Source: Fragilariopsis cylindrus CCMP1102
Taxonomy: Eukaryota > Bacillariophyta > Bacillariophyceae > Bacillariales > Bacillariaceae
NCBI GenBank assembly: GCA_900095095.1
Contig: FMBT01000365.1
Span: 148,151 to 212,150 of the forward strand
Direction: 5' to 3'
Length of the DNA stretch: 64,000 nucleotides
Part shown: piece after piece, positions 44,430 through 55,525 of the stretch
Numbering within the stretch: position 1 is the stretch's first letter
Layout of the letters: each line of letters starts with the position of its first letter
Made by a program: the position numbers and the translations under genes
Notes under the pieces: generated by a model
The model's database searches: none
Seen by the model: the letters and a program-made list of their open reading frames with translations, nothing else
Told to the model about the DNA's origin: nothing

Positions 44430-44460
44430 TAGAGAGAGAGAGAGAGAGAGAGAGAAAGAG
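44430..44460 (+). repeat. (GA)n run near the TPT1 5' end
   Basis: About 30 bp of AG/GA repeat. It can be read as Arg-Glu repeats from an ATG at 44401, but is more likely 5' UTR, with the start at 44512. Confidence 0.85.
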
Positions 44461-44511
44461 GTCTGTACCACCACTATCTTTAGTAGTCGGGTATCTATTC
44501 ATCTTTCTAAG

Positions 44512-45510
44512 ATGAACGAACAAAACGAAGACATTGTTCATGATGCTCGTCCATCTTCATCTACAAGTAGTATGAACAATGATGATGTCAAGAAAAATAA
44601 TGCTAATATTTCTTCCAATAATAATAATAATAATAATGGGAAACCGAGAAAGAACAATCGCAATAAGCGAAACAAGAATGGTAAGAATGGTGACAATGGT
44701 GGCGGTGGTGGGTGCTGGCTATAAATAATAATAGGAAATTATCTCATACGTTATCATGGGCACTACGACATTCTGCTATCGATATCGGATTGACTATTTT
44801 AGATGATGGATATGTACCAGTCCAAGAAATTCTTGATTCAACACATCCAAGATTAAAAGGAGTAACTAGTATAGAAAATATTCGTAACGTCGTTGAAACA
44901 AGTGATAAGCAACGATTTAAATTATTTGAACGACCAAGATATTTGTTTTATCCAATTAATAACGATGCTAACGAGAATAATAATGATGGTGAAAGCAATA
45001 ATGATACGACGACGGTAGTAAAGACAATTCTATGTATACGAGCAAATCAAGGACAAGTATTAAACTAATTAATCCAGAAAAACTTCTAACTAAACTTACA
45101 ACCGATGAATTGCGGACCTTACCATGTATAGTACATGGTACATATTTAGAAGCATGGGAATCTATAAAAAAAGAACAAAATGAGGGGGTGGTTGTGGTGG
45201 TCTTAAAAAAATGAAACGTACACATATCCATTTTGCATCAGGTCTACCAGATGATACAGGTGTTATTTCAGGGATGAGAAAAAATTGCAACACATATATT
45301 TACATTGACGCTATAAAATGGCGCTGCTGCTGCTACTAGTACAGATGGAGGGCGTATTGATTTCTTTACGAGTGATAATGGAGTACTACTTACAGATGGA
45401 ATTGACAATACTGGGATTCTACCAATCGAATACTTTTCACACGTAACAGATACATCAGGCAAAACTTACTGGACAATCGAGATCGAGATACAGACGACAA
45501 TGATGTTTAA
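44512..45510 (+). CDS. TPT1: tRNA 2'-phosphotransferase (TPT1/KptA family), frame-broken
   Basis: TPT1 removes the 2'-phosphate left at the splice site of ligated tRNA, using NAD+. The N-terminus (start 44512, MNEQNED) is Asn/Lys/Gly-rich. The catalytic domain begins near 44,730: KLSHTLSWALRHSAIDIGLTI with DGYVPVQEIL carries the first conserved Arg-His. ILCIRANQGQ follows at about 45,030-45,055, then INPEKL, VHGTYLEAWESIKKE, MKRTHIHFASGLPDD and VISGMRKN, all in family order, with GRIDFFTSDNGVLLTDG near the end. The frame changes at about 44,715, 45,058, 45,186 (a G run) and 45,316. The full set of motifs argues for a functional gene with base errors in the assembly. The exact stop (about 45,510) is uncertain. 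Confidence 0.82.
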
Positions 45511-45602
45511 AAAATAACAACTAACAATATCATGATATGTAATATTTCTTGTAACTACTACACGTATGCGGATCAATCTTTATTTCAAATATATATTATT
45601 TA

Positions 45603-47694
45603 TTATAGTTCATCTTCGTCATCGTAGTAGTCTTCATCTTCATCGTATTCATATTGTTCCTCATCAAACTCCTCTACATCATCGTCAACATCATCTTCTT
45701 CTTCGATTTCTCCTTCATCATTAGCAGGAGGGGCGTCTTCCGTGTCCGCACTTCTTCCTCAGCTTTATCGCTAGTGGTCTCCTTATCTTCTTCGGCTGAT
45801 GCATCTTTCTTTTCCTCATCCTCATCCTCGTCCTCTTCTACTTCGGCACTGTCATCTATTTCGCCTAACTTCATTCCCTTTTGAAGTAGATCTGGGGATA
45901 CTGATGCACCCATTCGTGATGGCAAAAATAGACCAAAAGCATCCAGTTTCGGAGTCGTTTGCTTCACCATTGAACGTGTCTGAGGTAACAGCACCTCACT
46001 GTAAAATTCACACCATTGCTTGATCAGAACAGGATCTGCCCCCTTCAGATCGGCATCGTTCTTAAGTGCTCTATTCAATGCGGTGGCTACTGCAGTGGTC
46101 AAACCAAGAAGATCTGAAGCGACTCGTTCGACTGCTAATGCTGTGTTTTCGTTTGCTTCGCCATTCTTGAGGACACATGCAACACCAGTTTTTAACAAAA
46201 GTTTTGCAGCATCAAGATGATCTGACCTTAGTGATGTCGACGTGATCGGCTTTGGTGCTGCTTTCTTTTTCTTATCTGCGGATGGTGGAGCAGCAATTTC
46301 GTCAAACATACCTCCGAAGCACTGAGCTCGAAGCAACACGTAGTGAGCGTATCGGCCCATGAATGCGCGAAATTTAGCCGATTCTGGTTTATCATCCCCG
46401 GCTTGTAACAACTTGGAACTAAAGAATTTGCCTTTTCGTTTTGGATCACGTGTGCGACGGAGTTCCCGAACTCGTGCCTAATTTTATTTTGTGTAAGTGC
46501 ATGTGGTTTGATAGAAAGCAAATATACAACGATAAATCACGCCAATTCGGAGAGCTAATGTGAGAGACAATCAATCTAACAAAAAACCTGATCGAAACGA
46601 CGACTGAAAAATCCGATCACGAAGAAATTGTGTAATTTACACACATAATAAATACACAGCAAGAAAGTGAAAAGAAAATTGTTGAACAAATGAACGTACC
46701 TTCAACGCTGGAGCATGGTCTGGTGAACCATCTGCTGAGAATCGATGAAGAATGTAAAGTGCCTTAATGGTGGTACGCCAATCTTTTTCAGCCATCTTTG
46801 CCCAAAGCTTACGAAGAACTGCATCGTAAATGTCATATCGTCCACTAATTTGATACGTAACTCCAACTAACCGTTCGGCATGCTTACCCTTTACAGGAGT
46901 ATCGTCTGGTCGGGTGGCCTTTAACATAACTTGTTCGAGCTCTGAACTAGTTAATCCCTTCACTTCACGAAATAGGTTTGATGACAGACCGGATGTTGTT
47001 TCTCTCGCCACACTCAATGATTTAAATGCGGCTTCCTTAACAGATCCAGGATCAGGCATGGAGCTTCGAATGGCTGTTAAGCCTCGAGTAAATGTGGAGG
47101 GTTGTTGTCGTTGTCTGGAGTAAGGAACAACTCGACCACCAGGCCGTCCTCTCCTAGGTGGTGGACCACCACGACCCCGTCGAGGTGGACTTCTTCCACC
47201 ACCACCACCACTACGCCGTGGAGGAGGATAATCCTCTTCTTCATCGTCATATCTACTACTACTATTTCTACTGCTACTACGACTTTTACGCGACGCTGAT
47301 TTCCTAGGAGCTGGACCCCTGCCTCTACTACCGGACGATTTCGGTGGTAATGATGATTTACGAGCTCGTGATGGTGTAGGTCTAGAAGTTCTTGGACGAT
47401 AATCCTCTTCGTCATCATCTTCTTCACTATCGATTTCGGCTTCATATTCATCTTCTTCACTATCGATTGGATCTTCTAAGCCAAGATCATCATCCTCATC
47501 CTCGTCGTCGTAGATTTCACTTCGTCGTTTTGAAACAGGAGGTCGTTTGTTACTAGATGATGACGGACGTGACGATCTATTAGGACCCCGACGATTCGAA
47601 GCCGCTGCTGATCGTGGTGACTTCTTTGCAGAATATTTTCTACCCCGGCGATGATTGCTATCACTAGCAAAAGTGCGATTGTATAGGACCTCAT
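45603..47694 (-). CDS. ANTH/AP180-like domain protein with Arg/Ser-rich N-terminus
   Basis: Two main exons: about 47,690-46,700 and 46,477-45,603 (intron 46478-46699, GTACGT...TAG, phase 0). The N-terminal ~210 residues are Ser/Arg/Pro- and Glu/Asp-rich. The ANTH-like region reads VMLKATRPDDTPVKGKHAERLVG, IYDAVLRKLWAKMAEKDWRTTIKALYILHRFS, FMGRYAHYVLLRAQCFGG, in the order of AP180/CALM clathrin adaptors that bind phosphoinositides. An acidic tail ends at 45603 after a probable frame shift near 45,760. The N-terminal reading frame has no Met of its own. A Met (47694, MRSYTIALLL) exists in another frame, so the true start needs an indel or upstream exon. Divergent from AK6. Confidence 0.7.
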
Positions 47695-48250
47695 GATATG
47701 TATTCGTTTTGCTTTCCGAAAATTATTTCAAGATAACAATATTGGGGGTACTTTTAATTTGTACGAGTAGCCGAAGATCAAGCAATAGATTGATTTACAG
47801 TATTGTTTTCTTTTCAAGCAATAAATTATCTCCTGTCGCCGTTGTTAGCAAGCCTTGTACTGTAGTCTATAACTCCGATGCGTATGAATGGTGATGTATT
47901 TGTTGATGGCTGTTGTACTATTTCAATAAAGGAGGATACAGCTAGTACGTACAGTAAAGCAAGTTTCAGTAAGCATCTACTAGAATGTCGTTGGATGTCG
48001 TTGTCAACGGATTATTCGAATTCAAGGTTCCACGCGTTGTTAAAGAAATTTGGGGGAGATTTACTGGTATTCGGGCAGTTTTTTATTCCCGCGTGAATAA
48101 GCACGACAGTTTCCACGCCAATCATGATTGATAAAATTCAAAAATACACGAATTACAATACAAACTTGAAAACATCATCCAGTACCATCACTACGAATTG
48201 ACCATTATTGTTGGATCCTCCTTCAGCAAGTCATCCAACGACGAAACACC
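47695..48250. promoter_or_regulatory. Divergent region between ANTH gene and AK6
   Basis: 556 bp. It contains a 72-codon plus frame at 47878-48096 that is probably chance. No other signal. Confidence 0.4.
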
Positions 48251-49014
48251 ATGAGTGAAGATGGCCCGAAGAGAACACGTCCTTTCGTGTTAATAACCGG
48301 GACTCCCGGTACTGGAAAGACCAGTACAGCTTCTTTAATAGCGGTGCGTGAGGATTAATATGGTTAAATAGGATGATGCATAGCATTATTCTTAACGATA
48401 TGACGGGGGAATTTTGTTGACAAATTCAATCCACAAACAAATAATACATTCGACTGAAGCTGATTCGATTTATTTTCTTTCTTCCTTCATTCTTTCCTGT
48501 CGTCTTGTTCTATTATTGATTTTTTTCTTCCTCTTCTTCTTCTCAGGAACGTACCGGTATGAAGCATGTAAATGTAGGGGATCTGATTAAGGAACATAAG
48601 TGTCACGAGGGTAGGGACGAAGACTTGGATACGAACATTTTAGACGAAGACAAGCTACTTGATGCCATGGAGGTTATACTCGACAAAGCTGCAGAAGATG
48701 GTCAGGGAATTGTAGCTGATTTTCATGTTTGTGAAATTTTCCCCGAAAGATGGTTTGATTTGATAATCTGCCTTCGAACATCAACTGATGTGCTCTTTGA
48801 TCGATTAACTGCAAGAGGATATAATGAAAAGAAACGATCAGAAAATATGGAAGCAGAGATCATGCAAGTTATATTAGACGAGGCCCGTGAATCATATGCG
48901 CAAGAGATTGTACATGAATGTCCATCCAATACAATCAAAGACATGGAAACTAATGTGACTAGGGTTGAACAATGGGGAAAACAGTGGATAAAAGACAAGG
49001 ACAAAGAGGACTAG
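48251..49014 (+). CDS. AK6: Adenylate kinase isoenzyme 6 (CINAP/Fap7)
   Basis: Exons 48251-48343 and 48547-49014, joined at phase 0 to give 186 aa, close to human AK6 (172) and Fap7 (197). The first exon holds the P-loop GTPGTGKTST. The second has the lid and base-binding parts typical of this family: MKHVNVGDLIKEHKCHEG, LDEDKLLDAMEVIL, GIVADFHVCEIFPERWFDLIICLRT (the HxxE/PERWFD signature of AK6) and TARGYNEKKRSENMEAEI. AK6 is a nuclear ATPase/adenylate kinase needed for 18S rRNA 3'-end processing in 40S maturation. Together with RPSA, bystin and EIF1AD it makes four 40S-related genes in this window. Intact. Confidence 0.95.
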
Positions 49015-49163
49015 ACTAATACCGAAATGCATCTTTCGTGATCAGCCAAAAGCATATTCAATATAAATACTGTAATCACGTGATTATGATAAATTTAAAT
49101 TGATAGTATATTCGTTTTCAACACAAGGGTTCAATCTTGATATAACTTTTACAATTTATTATT

Positions 49164-52100
49164 TTAGCTGAAGTCCTTTACTAGAGGATATAGTTCCTTA
49201 ACAAAAAGTATCCACTTCTCAACGGATGCGGATGCATCACTCCCAAAACCTTTAAGATATCCGAGAGCGACACGACAAGAATCGACATTCAATTCTCGCA
49301 TATCCAATCCTCCGTCAATAATCACGGATGCCGCTTTAGCTTCAGACTCTGACTTAGTGGTCACTAGGCTTTTTGCAATAACAGCTCGTAGAGGTAACGG
49401 CGTGGATGGATTTGAGCGTGCCTGTGCTGCAAGTTCCATAACAAAGTCTGTGACAGATTTTCCACCTAATAGTTTGGAACATTCTTCCGTAACTACGTTC
49501 TTCACCGCACCCGACATTTGAAAGGAGGGAATCTTCACCGCAAAATCAACTATCCGTAAAATGTACTCAGCGCTATTTGAGTCGAGCTCTTTCAATCTAA
49601 AAAGTGCCTGAAGAGCCAATAACACTTTGTTCCTTCGAATGGCAACATCGTATTGAAGTTCCCATGTACACATACGTTTTGGACAATGTTTTGATAAAAT
49701 TGCAGAATACTTTCTGGCCTCCTCCAATGGGTCGGCCTTCAGTAACTCTTTTCCATCAGGATCTTCCTCAATAAGAGACAACTTTTCATCGTGTTGACCT
49801 CCTCCTCCTCCTCCGTTCTCGGCTGACTCCTTGTGCTTCTTCTTTTTTTCCGCTTCTTTCTTTTCTGCCTGGACCCGCTTCTTTCGAGCAATAGCTTTTG
49901 CCTTCTTTTTTTGCGCCGCTGTCATTGTCGAATAATCTGGTTCTTCATTTTCTTTTAGAATTGAAGGGTCGTCATGAACATTCAAGTATATTCGAATCGT
50001 ACCCGCTGCAGCTGTGAAATAATAGTCTTCGCCCCATAAGTTGTCTTCAAATTTAAGCACATCTGTGTAAGCCCTCAATGTTACCTTCCTAATACAATAC
50101 GAATGAAAGTCAAATTGATCCTCATGGAAGTCATCGAAATGTTTTATAACAGCAGCTGCAAGAGGATAAAATTATGTTTGGAAATAATAGTGAGGAACGA
50201 CACATGGAATTAAAAAATAGAATCACATTTTTTGTTTAATTTGATACAAACATGAGGCATATTTTCCTTCTCCTTTTGTAGCACTTACAATACTTTTTAA
50301 GGGCCTTTCCCCATTCTTTCTTGCCAGCAAAACATGCACCAAGACCCAGTTCATACCATGAACATTGCATTTCGTATAAATTAACTTCTGGGTTGCCCTC
50401 GTGCTTTGTAAACATAGAGATCCGGTCAAGAGCCTTATCTTCCATTCCTGCTTCGAGCATGTATTTTGTCGTTTGGTTATTAATGTATCGATCCTGACGA
50501 TCTAAATCACGACCGTGATCGATGACTTCTACTGCTCCCTTGATATCGCCAGCCGCCTTAACAAGTCTCGCTTTGAGCTCATACGCATCGACTGCAGTCG
50601 GAGTGTGCTCTAAAGATTTGTCCAAGCATGCAATACCTTCATTATATTCCGCACCTAATTCATGAAGACCAGCTCTAAGATACAACGTCCATAGTTCCGT
50701 AGAGGGTGGTTCCTCAACTTGATCCTCAGATAATAACTTGTTACTAGATTGGAGAGTTGAAAGATATTCATCGACCATATCGACAATTAATTTGTACTTT
50801 GGATGTTGCTTGACATCTATCGGATCGGTTGCAATTTCGTACTTGCCATTCTTTTCTAAAAGAAGAAAAGAACTTAATTCACGGCAAAGGGATGGTACAC
50901 CCTTCACAAGCCCTTTTCGAATGAAAATATCTAATGAGTTACGGAAGCGATCGCCGTCTACTAAATTCATCGGTATCCTCGTTGCGGCGGTAGATTTTGG
51001 GTACGTTGGATAGATTTCCGTCTCGTATGCATCCAACAGTATCTTCTTTTGTTCATCTGTCAAGGATATCATCGTAGGCAATGTTCGTGTCCCAGAAAGT
51101 TTTAATGCATCTTCCAATATATCATTATCAAGTTCCAAAATTGTACACATGTACATGGAATGAATTTTATAATTTTCAGTCAGTCCCCGTTCAAATACAT
51201 CCATTATCGTTTTCTTCGCTTCCGTGTATTGACCGAGTTTGTATTGGTACGTTGCTCGGGAAACAAATAACGAAGTTTGATCGACAACAACATTCTGACA
51301 TTCCGATAAATGATCAAGTGCCTCCTCATAATTATCTGGAATCTCAGCTAAAATTCGATTCCTGTACAATGCTAGTTCACTTGCTTCAAAGCCACGAGAT
51401 TTTTCAGAACAACCCTCTGGGAGGGTTTCTAGGTAAATATCAATAACAGAAATTGCACCCCGTAAATCTCCCGTCAAGTGTTTAGCAAGTGCAAATGCTA
51501 ACCAATTAATTTTACCATTCGATTTCAAATTTAAAATATTATGACGCGTTATAACAAATCCAGGTAGGTCACGCATTTGAATTTGTAGCATACTCAAATC
51601 ACGAAGAATTTGTAAATTATCATTATCAATACGTAATGCCTGTTTGTAGGCTTTGATTGCCTCATTGTAGTTCCGATCCGATCTATGTAATAAACCGTAA
51701 ACGTGCCAACAAACATGGGACCTGTTTTGTCGTTAAAAAACATATACAAATAAAAATGCGTTAGAATAAGATAAAGTGTAGAATGGCTTACATTCAATTA
51801 CAAAATGTCACGAGCCGAAAAACCATCATTCATAATCTGTCTCTCCTACAATATTAATAGTATTGTCTAATCTCTTCTTATAAATCTGAAAAAAACTAAA
51901 TTCTTACCTCATATCATGCATCAATCCCTGTTTAACTAATGCATGTGCATCATCTCTTTTTGACATACTATTCAAAATAAGTCCCTTCATTGCTAATGTT
52001 TCTCCATGATTTGGATATTTCTTTAATATTGCATCGGATTGCTTGATTGCCTTCTTGTATTGTTTTTGTTCATAATGTTTCACAACATTCTTAAACAAAT

Positions 52101-52179
52101 CACTTTCCTTTTTTGGTAGGGGTCGTCCTTGTCCAGCTTGTGGATTGGCATCAACAATGGCGGAATTGGAAGGCGCCAT
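49164..52179 (-). CDS. NAA15: NatA auxiliary subunit NAA15 (TPR protein)
   Basis: Three exons: 51908-52179, 50289-51721, 49164-50155. Both junctions keep frame, giving 898 aa (human NAA15: 866). Exon 1 starts MAPSNSAIVDAN and has the typical KKESDLFKNVVKHYEQKQYKKAIK. The exon 1/2 junction makes RSHVCWHVYGLLHRSDRNYNE, almost as in human. TPR helices fill the middle (e.g. YKLGQYTEAKKTIMDVFERG, LYLRAGLHELGAEYNEGIACL). The C-terminal third has DQFDFHSYCIRKVTLRAYTDVL, then a Lys/Glu-rich helix (MTAAQKKKAKAIARKKR) and the HCPKRMCTWELQYDVAIRRNK block. NAA15 anchors the catalytic subunit NAA10 to the ribosome for co-translational N-terminal acetylation. Intact across 3 kb. Confidence 0.96.
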
Positions 52180-52757
52180 TATTTATTAATTTGTCTTTGT
52201 TTTGTTTTTGCGCTGCTGATCTTCTTTCTTCACAAAAAAAATGTACAGTATGTCTTCCCGCCTTTTTTTCTGAGGAAGCTGTATGTTGCCGAAATATTAA
52301 CAAATCGGTCTAGACAGATAATTTTTATATAAAGTCTACTCGCTCACCGTGCACTAGACACTATTACGATCTCTGTATTTCCTTGCAATTCTGAGGATAC
52401 CAAACGTAGTTAATAATACACTCTGTAGCAGATACAATGGTTGTCGCGATACTAGTAAGATTGGTCACTACTGTAATTCGACAACAAACAATTAAATAAT
52501 AGTAAGATGTTGATGGTCGTTTTGAGCTTTGCTTTTGGGCCACGCAATACAGACGAGGATCTCTACTCTCGCGATTCTCAAAAAATATTATTTTGAGTCT
52601 AATTAGTCAAATGATTTCGCAGTTGAGTTTTGTTTTGTGACATTCAAGACACAGAACACATTCCATCAAACAACAAACAACAAAGAATACGACAACAACA
52701 ACAACAACAACGACAATCAATCAGAAGTAACATAAAATAAATCTTACCACAAGCAAG
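52180..52757. promoter_or_regulatory. Divergent region between NAA15 and the LYR gene
   Basis: 578 bp. It carries a CAACAA repeat (about 52,695-52,715) in the probable 5' UTR of the LYR gene. No gene. Confidence 0.45.
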
Positions 52758-53018
52758 ATGTCAACTCCAGCAACACGATCAAAGACATTATTTCTATATC
52801 GAAAATTAATGAGAAGTGCAATGAAGATGCCAACACCGAATCGACAAAATTTTGTCATCCGAAAAACACGGACAGAATTTAAGGCATCAATATTATTAAC
52901 TGATCCAGATGAAATTAATGAGGCAATACGATTAGCTGATACGAATCTTGATACTGTATTAGTACAAGCAGAACATTTAACAAAATTAAAAAATGATCCA
53001 AATTATGATGAGATATAA
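52758..53018 (+). CDS. Small LYR-motif protein
   Basis: A single-exon frame of 86 aa. A Leu-Tyr-Arg motif stands at residues 13-15 (TLFLYRKLMRSAM) in the first helix, followed by NRQNFVIRKTRTEFKAS with the conserved Arg and Phe, and a last helix (LDTVLVQAEHLTKL). This is the Complex1_LYR layout: small basic proteins of the mitochondrial matrix that bind acyl-ACP and assist Fe-S or respiratory complex assembly. It resembles LYRM4/ISD11 in length and in the early Arg/Phe spacing, but the exact member is not clear. Low isoelectric tail DPNYDEI. Intact, divergent from NAA15. Confidence 0.8.
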   Translation: MSTPATRSKTLFLYRKLMRSAMKMPTPNRQNFVIRKTRTEFKASILLTDPDEINEAIRLADTNLDTVLVQAEHLTKLKNDPNYDEI

Positions 53019-53789
53019 TATAACATATCATAATAATAATAATATTATACTTGTATGATATAAAAGTAAGTGATTGAAAGCGGAGGAGGGCAGGGTGGGT
53101 ATTGGAGAGTGGTGTGTGAAAATAAATATATTGAGAAATATAGACGATAGGAATGATCGATGCTTTTTATGAATTTTTGGTTTTGGAAAATGGTTAGGTA
53201 TAATATATAGAAGGTATTATTTGAACACGAAATGATACTATTCTTCTGATACGTTGTGCGTCAGTCAATCTTATTTTCCCCAAGTATAGACTGCTCCAAG
53301 GAAGTAGATAAAAAAAAAGATGCGGGCTTCAAAAAAAAGTGATCGTTACTGCAGAAGAAGAACAAAACAAACTCCGAAACTGTTCATGACATTCAAACGT
53401 AAATAATGTTCATTTATCATTTTGACCAGTTCCCTGCACTCACGCACGGCGACACAACGAATTAAACCTGGAATAGTATTGATGTATCTAATATTTAGAT
53501 CCAGATTATATAGTACCTACATATTTCGATAAAATATATTCATGCACTTATTATCGTTATTCTACGAGGATTAGTATTTTATATACATTGCAGTATGTTA
53601 TTTCTAGCTGTAATTAGCATGTGTGTTTTGTGTTTTGACAATCAAAGGTAGTATAATTAGTGCTTGTACGCAGACGCATTATATATTCACAATTAATTGA
53701 ATTGCGTTTCTATTCTATAATACAGTACAACTAATAATGTATGAGTACACGCCATACATTTTCATTTTTCACCACAGATTTCTTCTCTC
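53019..53789. other. Convergent intergenic region
   Basis: 771 bp, AT-rich. Nothing recognised. Confidence 0.45.
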
Positions 53790-55525
53790 TCAAATTGAAA
53801 ATGGACAATGTATGTCTTTTCCTTTAACTTTTTCTTCAAGACCCTCACCACCATAGCTTGTGAGGGGAGATATTTCACATATACTATCCAGATCACCCGT
53901 TAGGTTCCCTCCCGCTTCGATGACCCATTTTTGGGCCTGCTTCGAAATATACTGACGAGCAGTATCCGGACTGAGAGCAAAGTGCGAAGTGAATGAAATT
54001 TTGACAATGAGGGAGAATATTGAAAAGCAACAATGATAGAATCGGTTAGAAATCAATTAACCAAATTGGAGAATGAAATGTTCTTAGCAGAACAGGCCTC
54101 CATCACTTACCTATCGGAAGGAGAACCTGGAGCGTTCTTTACTGGAGCAAACTCTTGCTCGCGTATCGTATCCAGCACTGCCATTCGTTCCGACAATGGA
54201 AAGATATCAAAAATGAATGATTCGAGTTTGATTCCATTGTTCGTTTCAGGTTTGATGGTTGATTGTGTCGCTTCGTCGTAGTATGGGATCTTTTTTCGTG
54301 CAATATGGTATAGATTTCCTAGACTGGGCATGACTTTATCCCGAAGAAAATCCAGCGTGTAAAAGTGATTACAAATATTCCCAGCACCAAAAAGTAATCG
54401 ACCATCTAAGTCAGTTCGTTCTGCATCGTCGGTAGTAATTTCAGAATATTCGACTACACAGGACATGCCATCCTTTTCCGCAATTACACCAACCTTTTCG
54501 TGTGGTCCATTTTTCCATACCACCTTATTCCCACAATCGGAATCTTTCATAATACAGTAGCCGATGAATGCAGGGTCTGCAATCTTTGTTAATGCATTGT
54601 CAATACTGAATACGTGTAGGTACTTAATCCCTCTATTTGACATATCATCGAACATTCCAGAGTTTTGCAATGATGGGTAGATACCACCGTTCCTTTATTT
54701 ATAAAGATGAAATAATAGTAAAATCATGGGCGTGTATTGCTTGTGGTGTGAGATTTACTGGTCAATCGATGGAAAAGGTGATTAAAAAAATGAATCTTGT
54801 ATTTTCTTTTTTAATCGAATCAACCTCTACTACAAATTTATTGATTTAATATAAATATAGAAGACTTACCCATCTGGAGCCATGGCTATTTCACTATTAG
54901 TTTCCATGATCATTTTTCCTTCGTTTGTCATACAAGGTAACATTCCTTGTTGGAAAAATTTGACGTTATTTTCTGATAATCCAAAATAATCGTTTTCTTT
55001 GAAGAAATTGACCGTTTGTTCGTGGTTGATCGGAGACGTCATAATATAAAATGGACAAGAACAAGCAGGTGTCGCCGAATCGTCAATGGAATTAGAAGCG
55101 ACCTGTTGAAGCCTTTTGAGGCGTTCTGCTAGTAGTTGAAATAATGTGCGACCGCTAGGAAGACCGATATCATACATCCCTTTAGGTCCAGCAAAACCTA
55201 GTCGAGTTCCTTGACCACCAGCAAGAACAAGAGCTGCAACTTCACCACGGGAAATTGCTTCAATTCCTTTTCGATATGCTAACGTAGATTCATTCTTGTT
55301 GTCGGTCAACCTCCCGACAGATTTAGAAAAGGGTGTAACTTTCCCATCCTCTTTCTGGTCAGCAAGAGCTGATTCAAGTAAACTCGATAATTCTTCTACT
55401 TTAATGGAATCAAGCTGTTTCAGGAAGATCTCCTTTGCGTCTGTAGAAAGTGCATCTAGGTGTCGGACGACATGCTCTTGGCCGGCGACTTCATACCTAG
55501 ATATCACTTGAGATTCGTCCACCAT
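53790..55525 (-). CDS. UAP1: UDP-N-acetylglucosamine pyrophosphorylase
   Basis: Three exons: 54870-55525, 54111-54692, 53790-53970, all in-frame GT-AG junctions, giving 472 aa. The nucleotide-binding signature AALVLAGGQGTRLGFAGPKGMYDIGLPSG is split into obvious parts: LAGGQGTRLG and PKGMYDIG. Other blocks: FYIMTSPINHE, MAPDGNGGIYPSL, HVFSIDNALTKIADPAFIG, CVVEYSEI, NICNHFYTLDFL and, in the last exon, SPDTARQYIS. The enzyme makes UDP-GlcNAc from UTP and GlcNAc-1-P in the cytosol, feeding chitin, N-glycan and GPI synthesis. Some diatoms make chitin, so the supply role may be important. Its neighbour GT14 gene could use UDP sugars (inference). Intact. Confidence 0.96.

Noticed and set aside
44401-44511. 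Upstream in-frame ATG of TPT1 with an Arg-Glu repeat
   Set aside because: The segment is a (GA)n run and looks like 5' UTR; the start at 44512 is preferred.
47878-48096. 72-codon plus frame upstream of AK6
   Set aside because: No known motif, and random frames of this length are expected in a spacer of this size.
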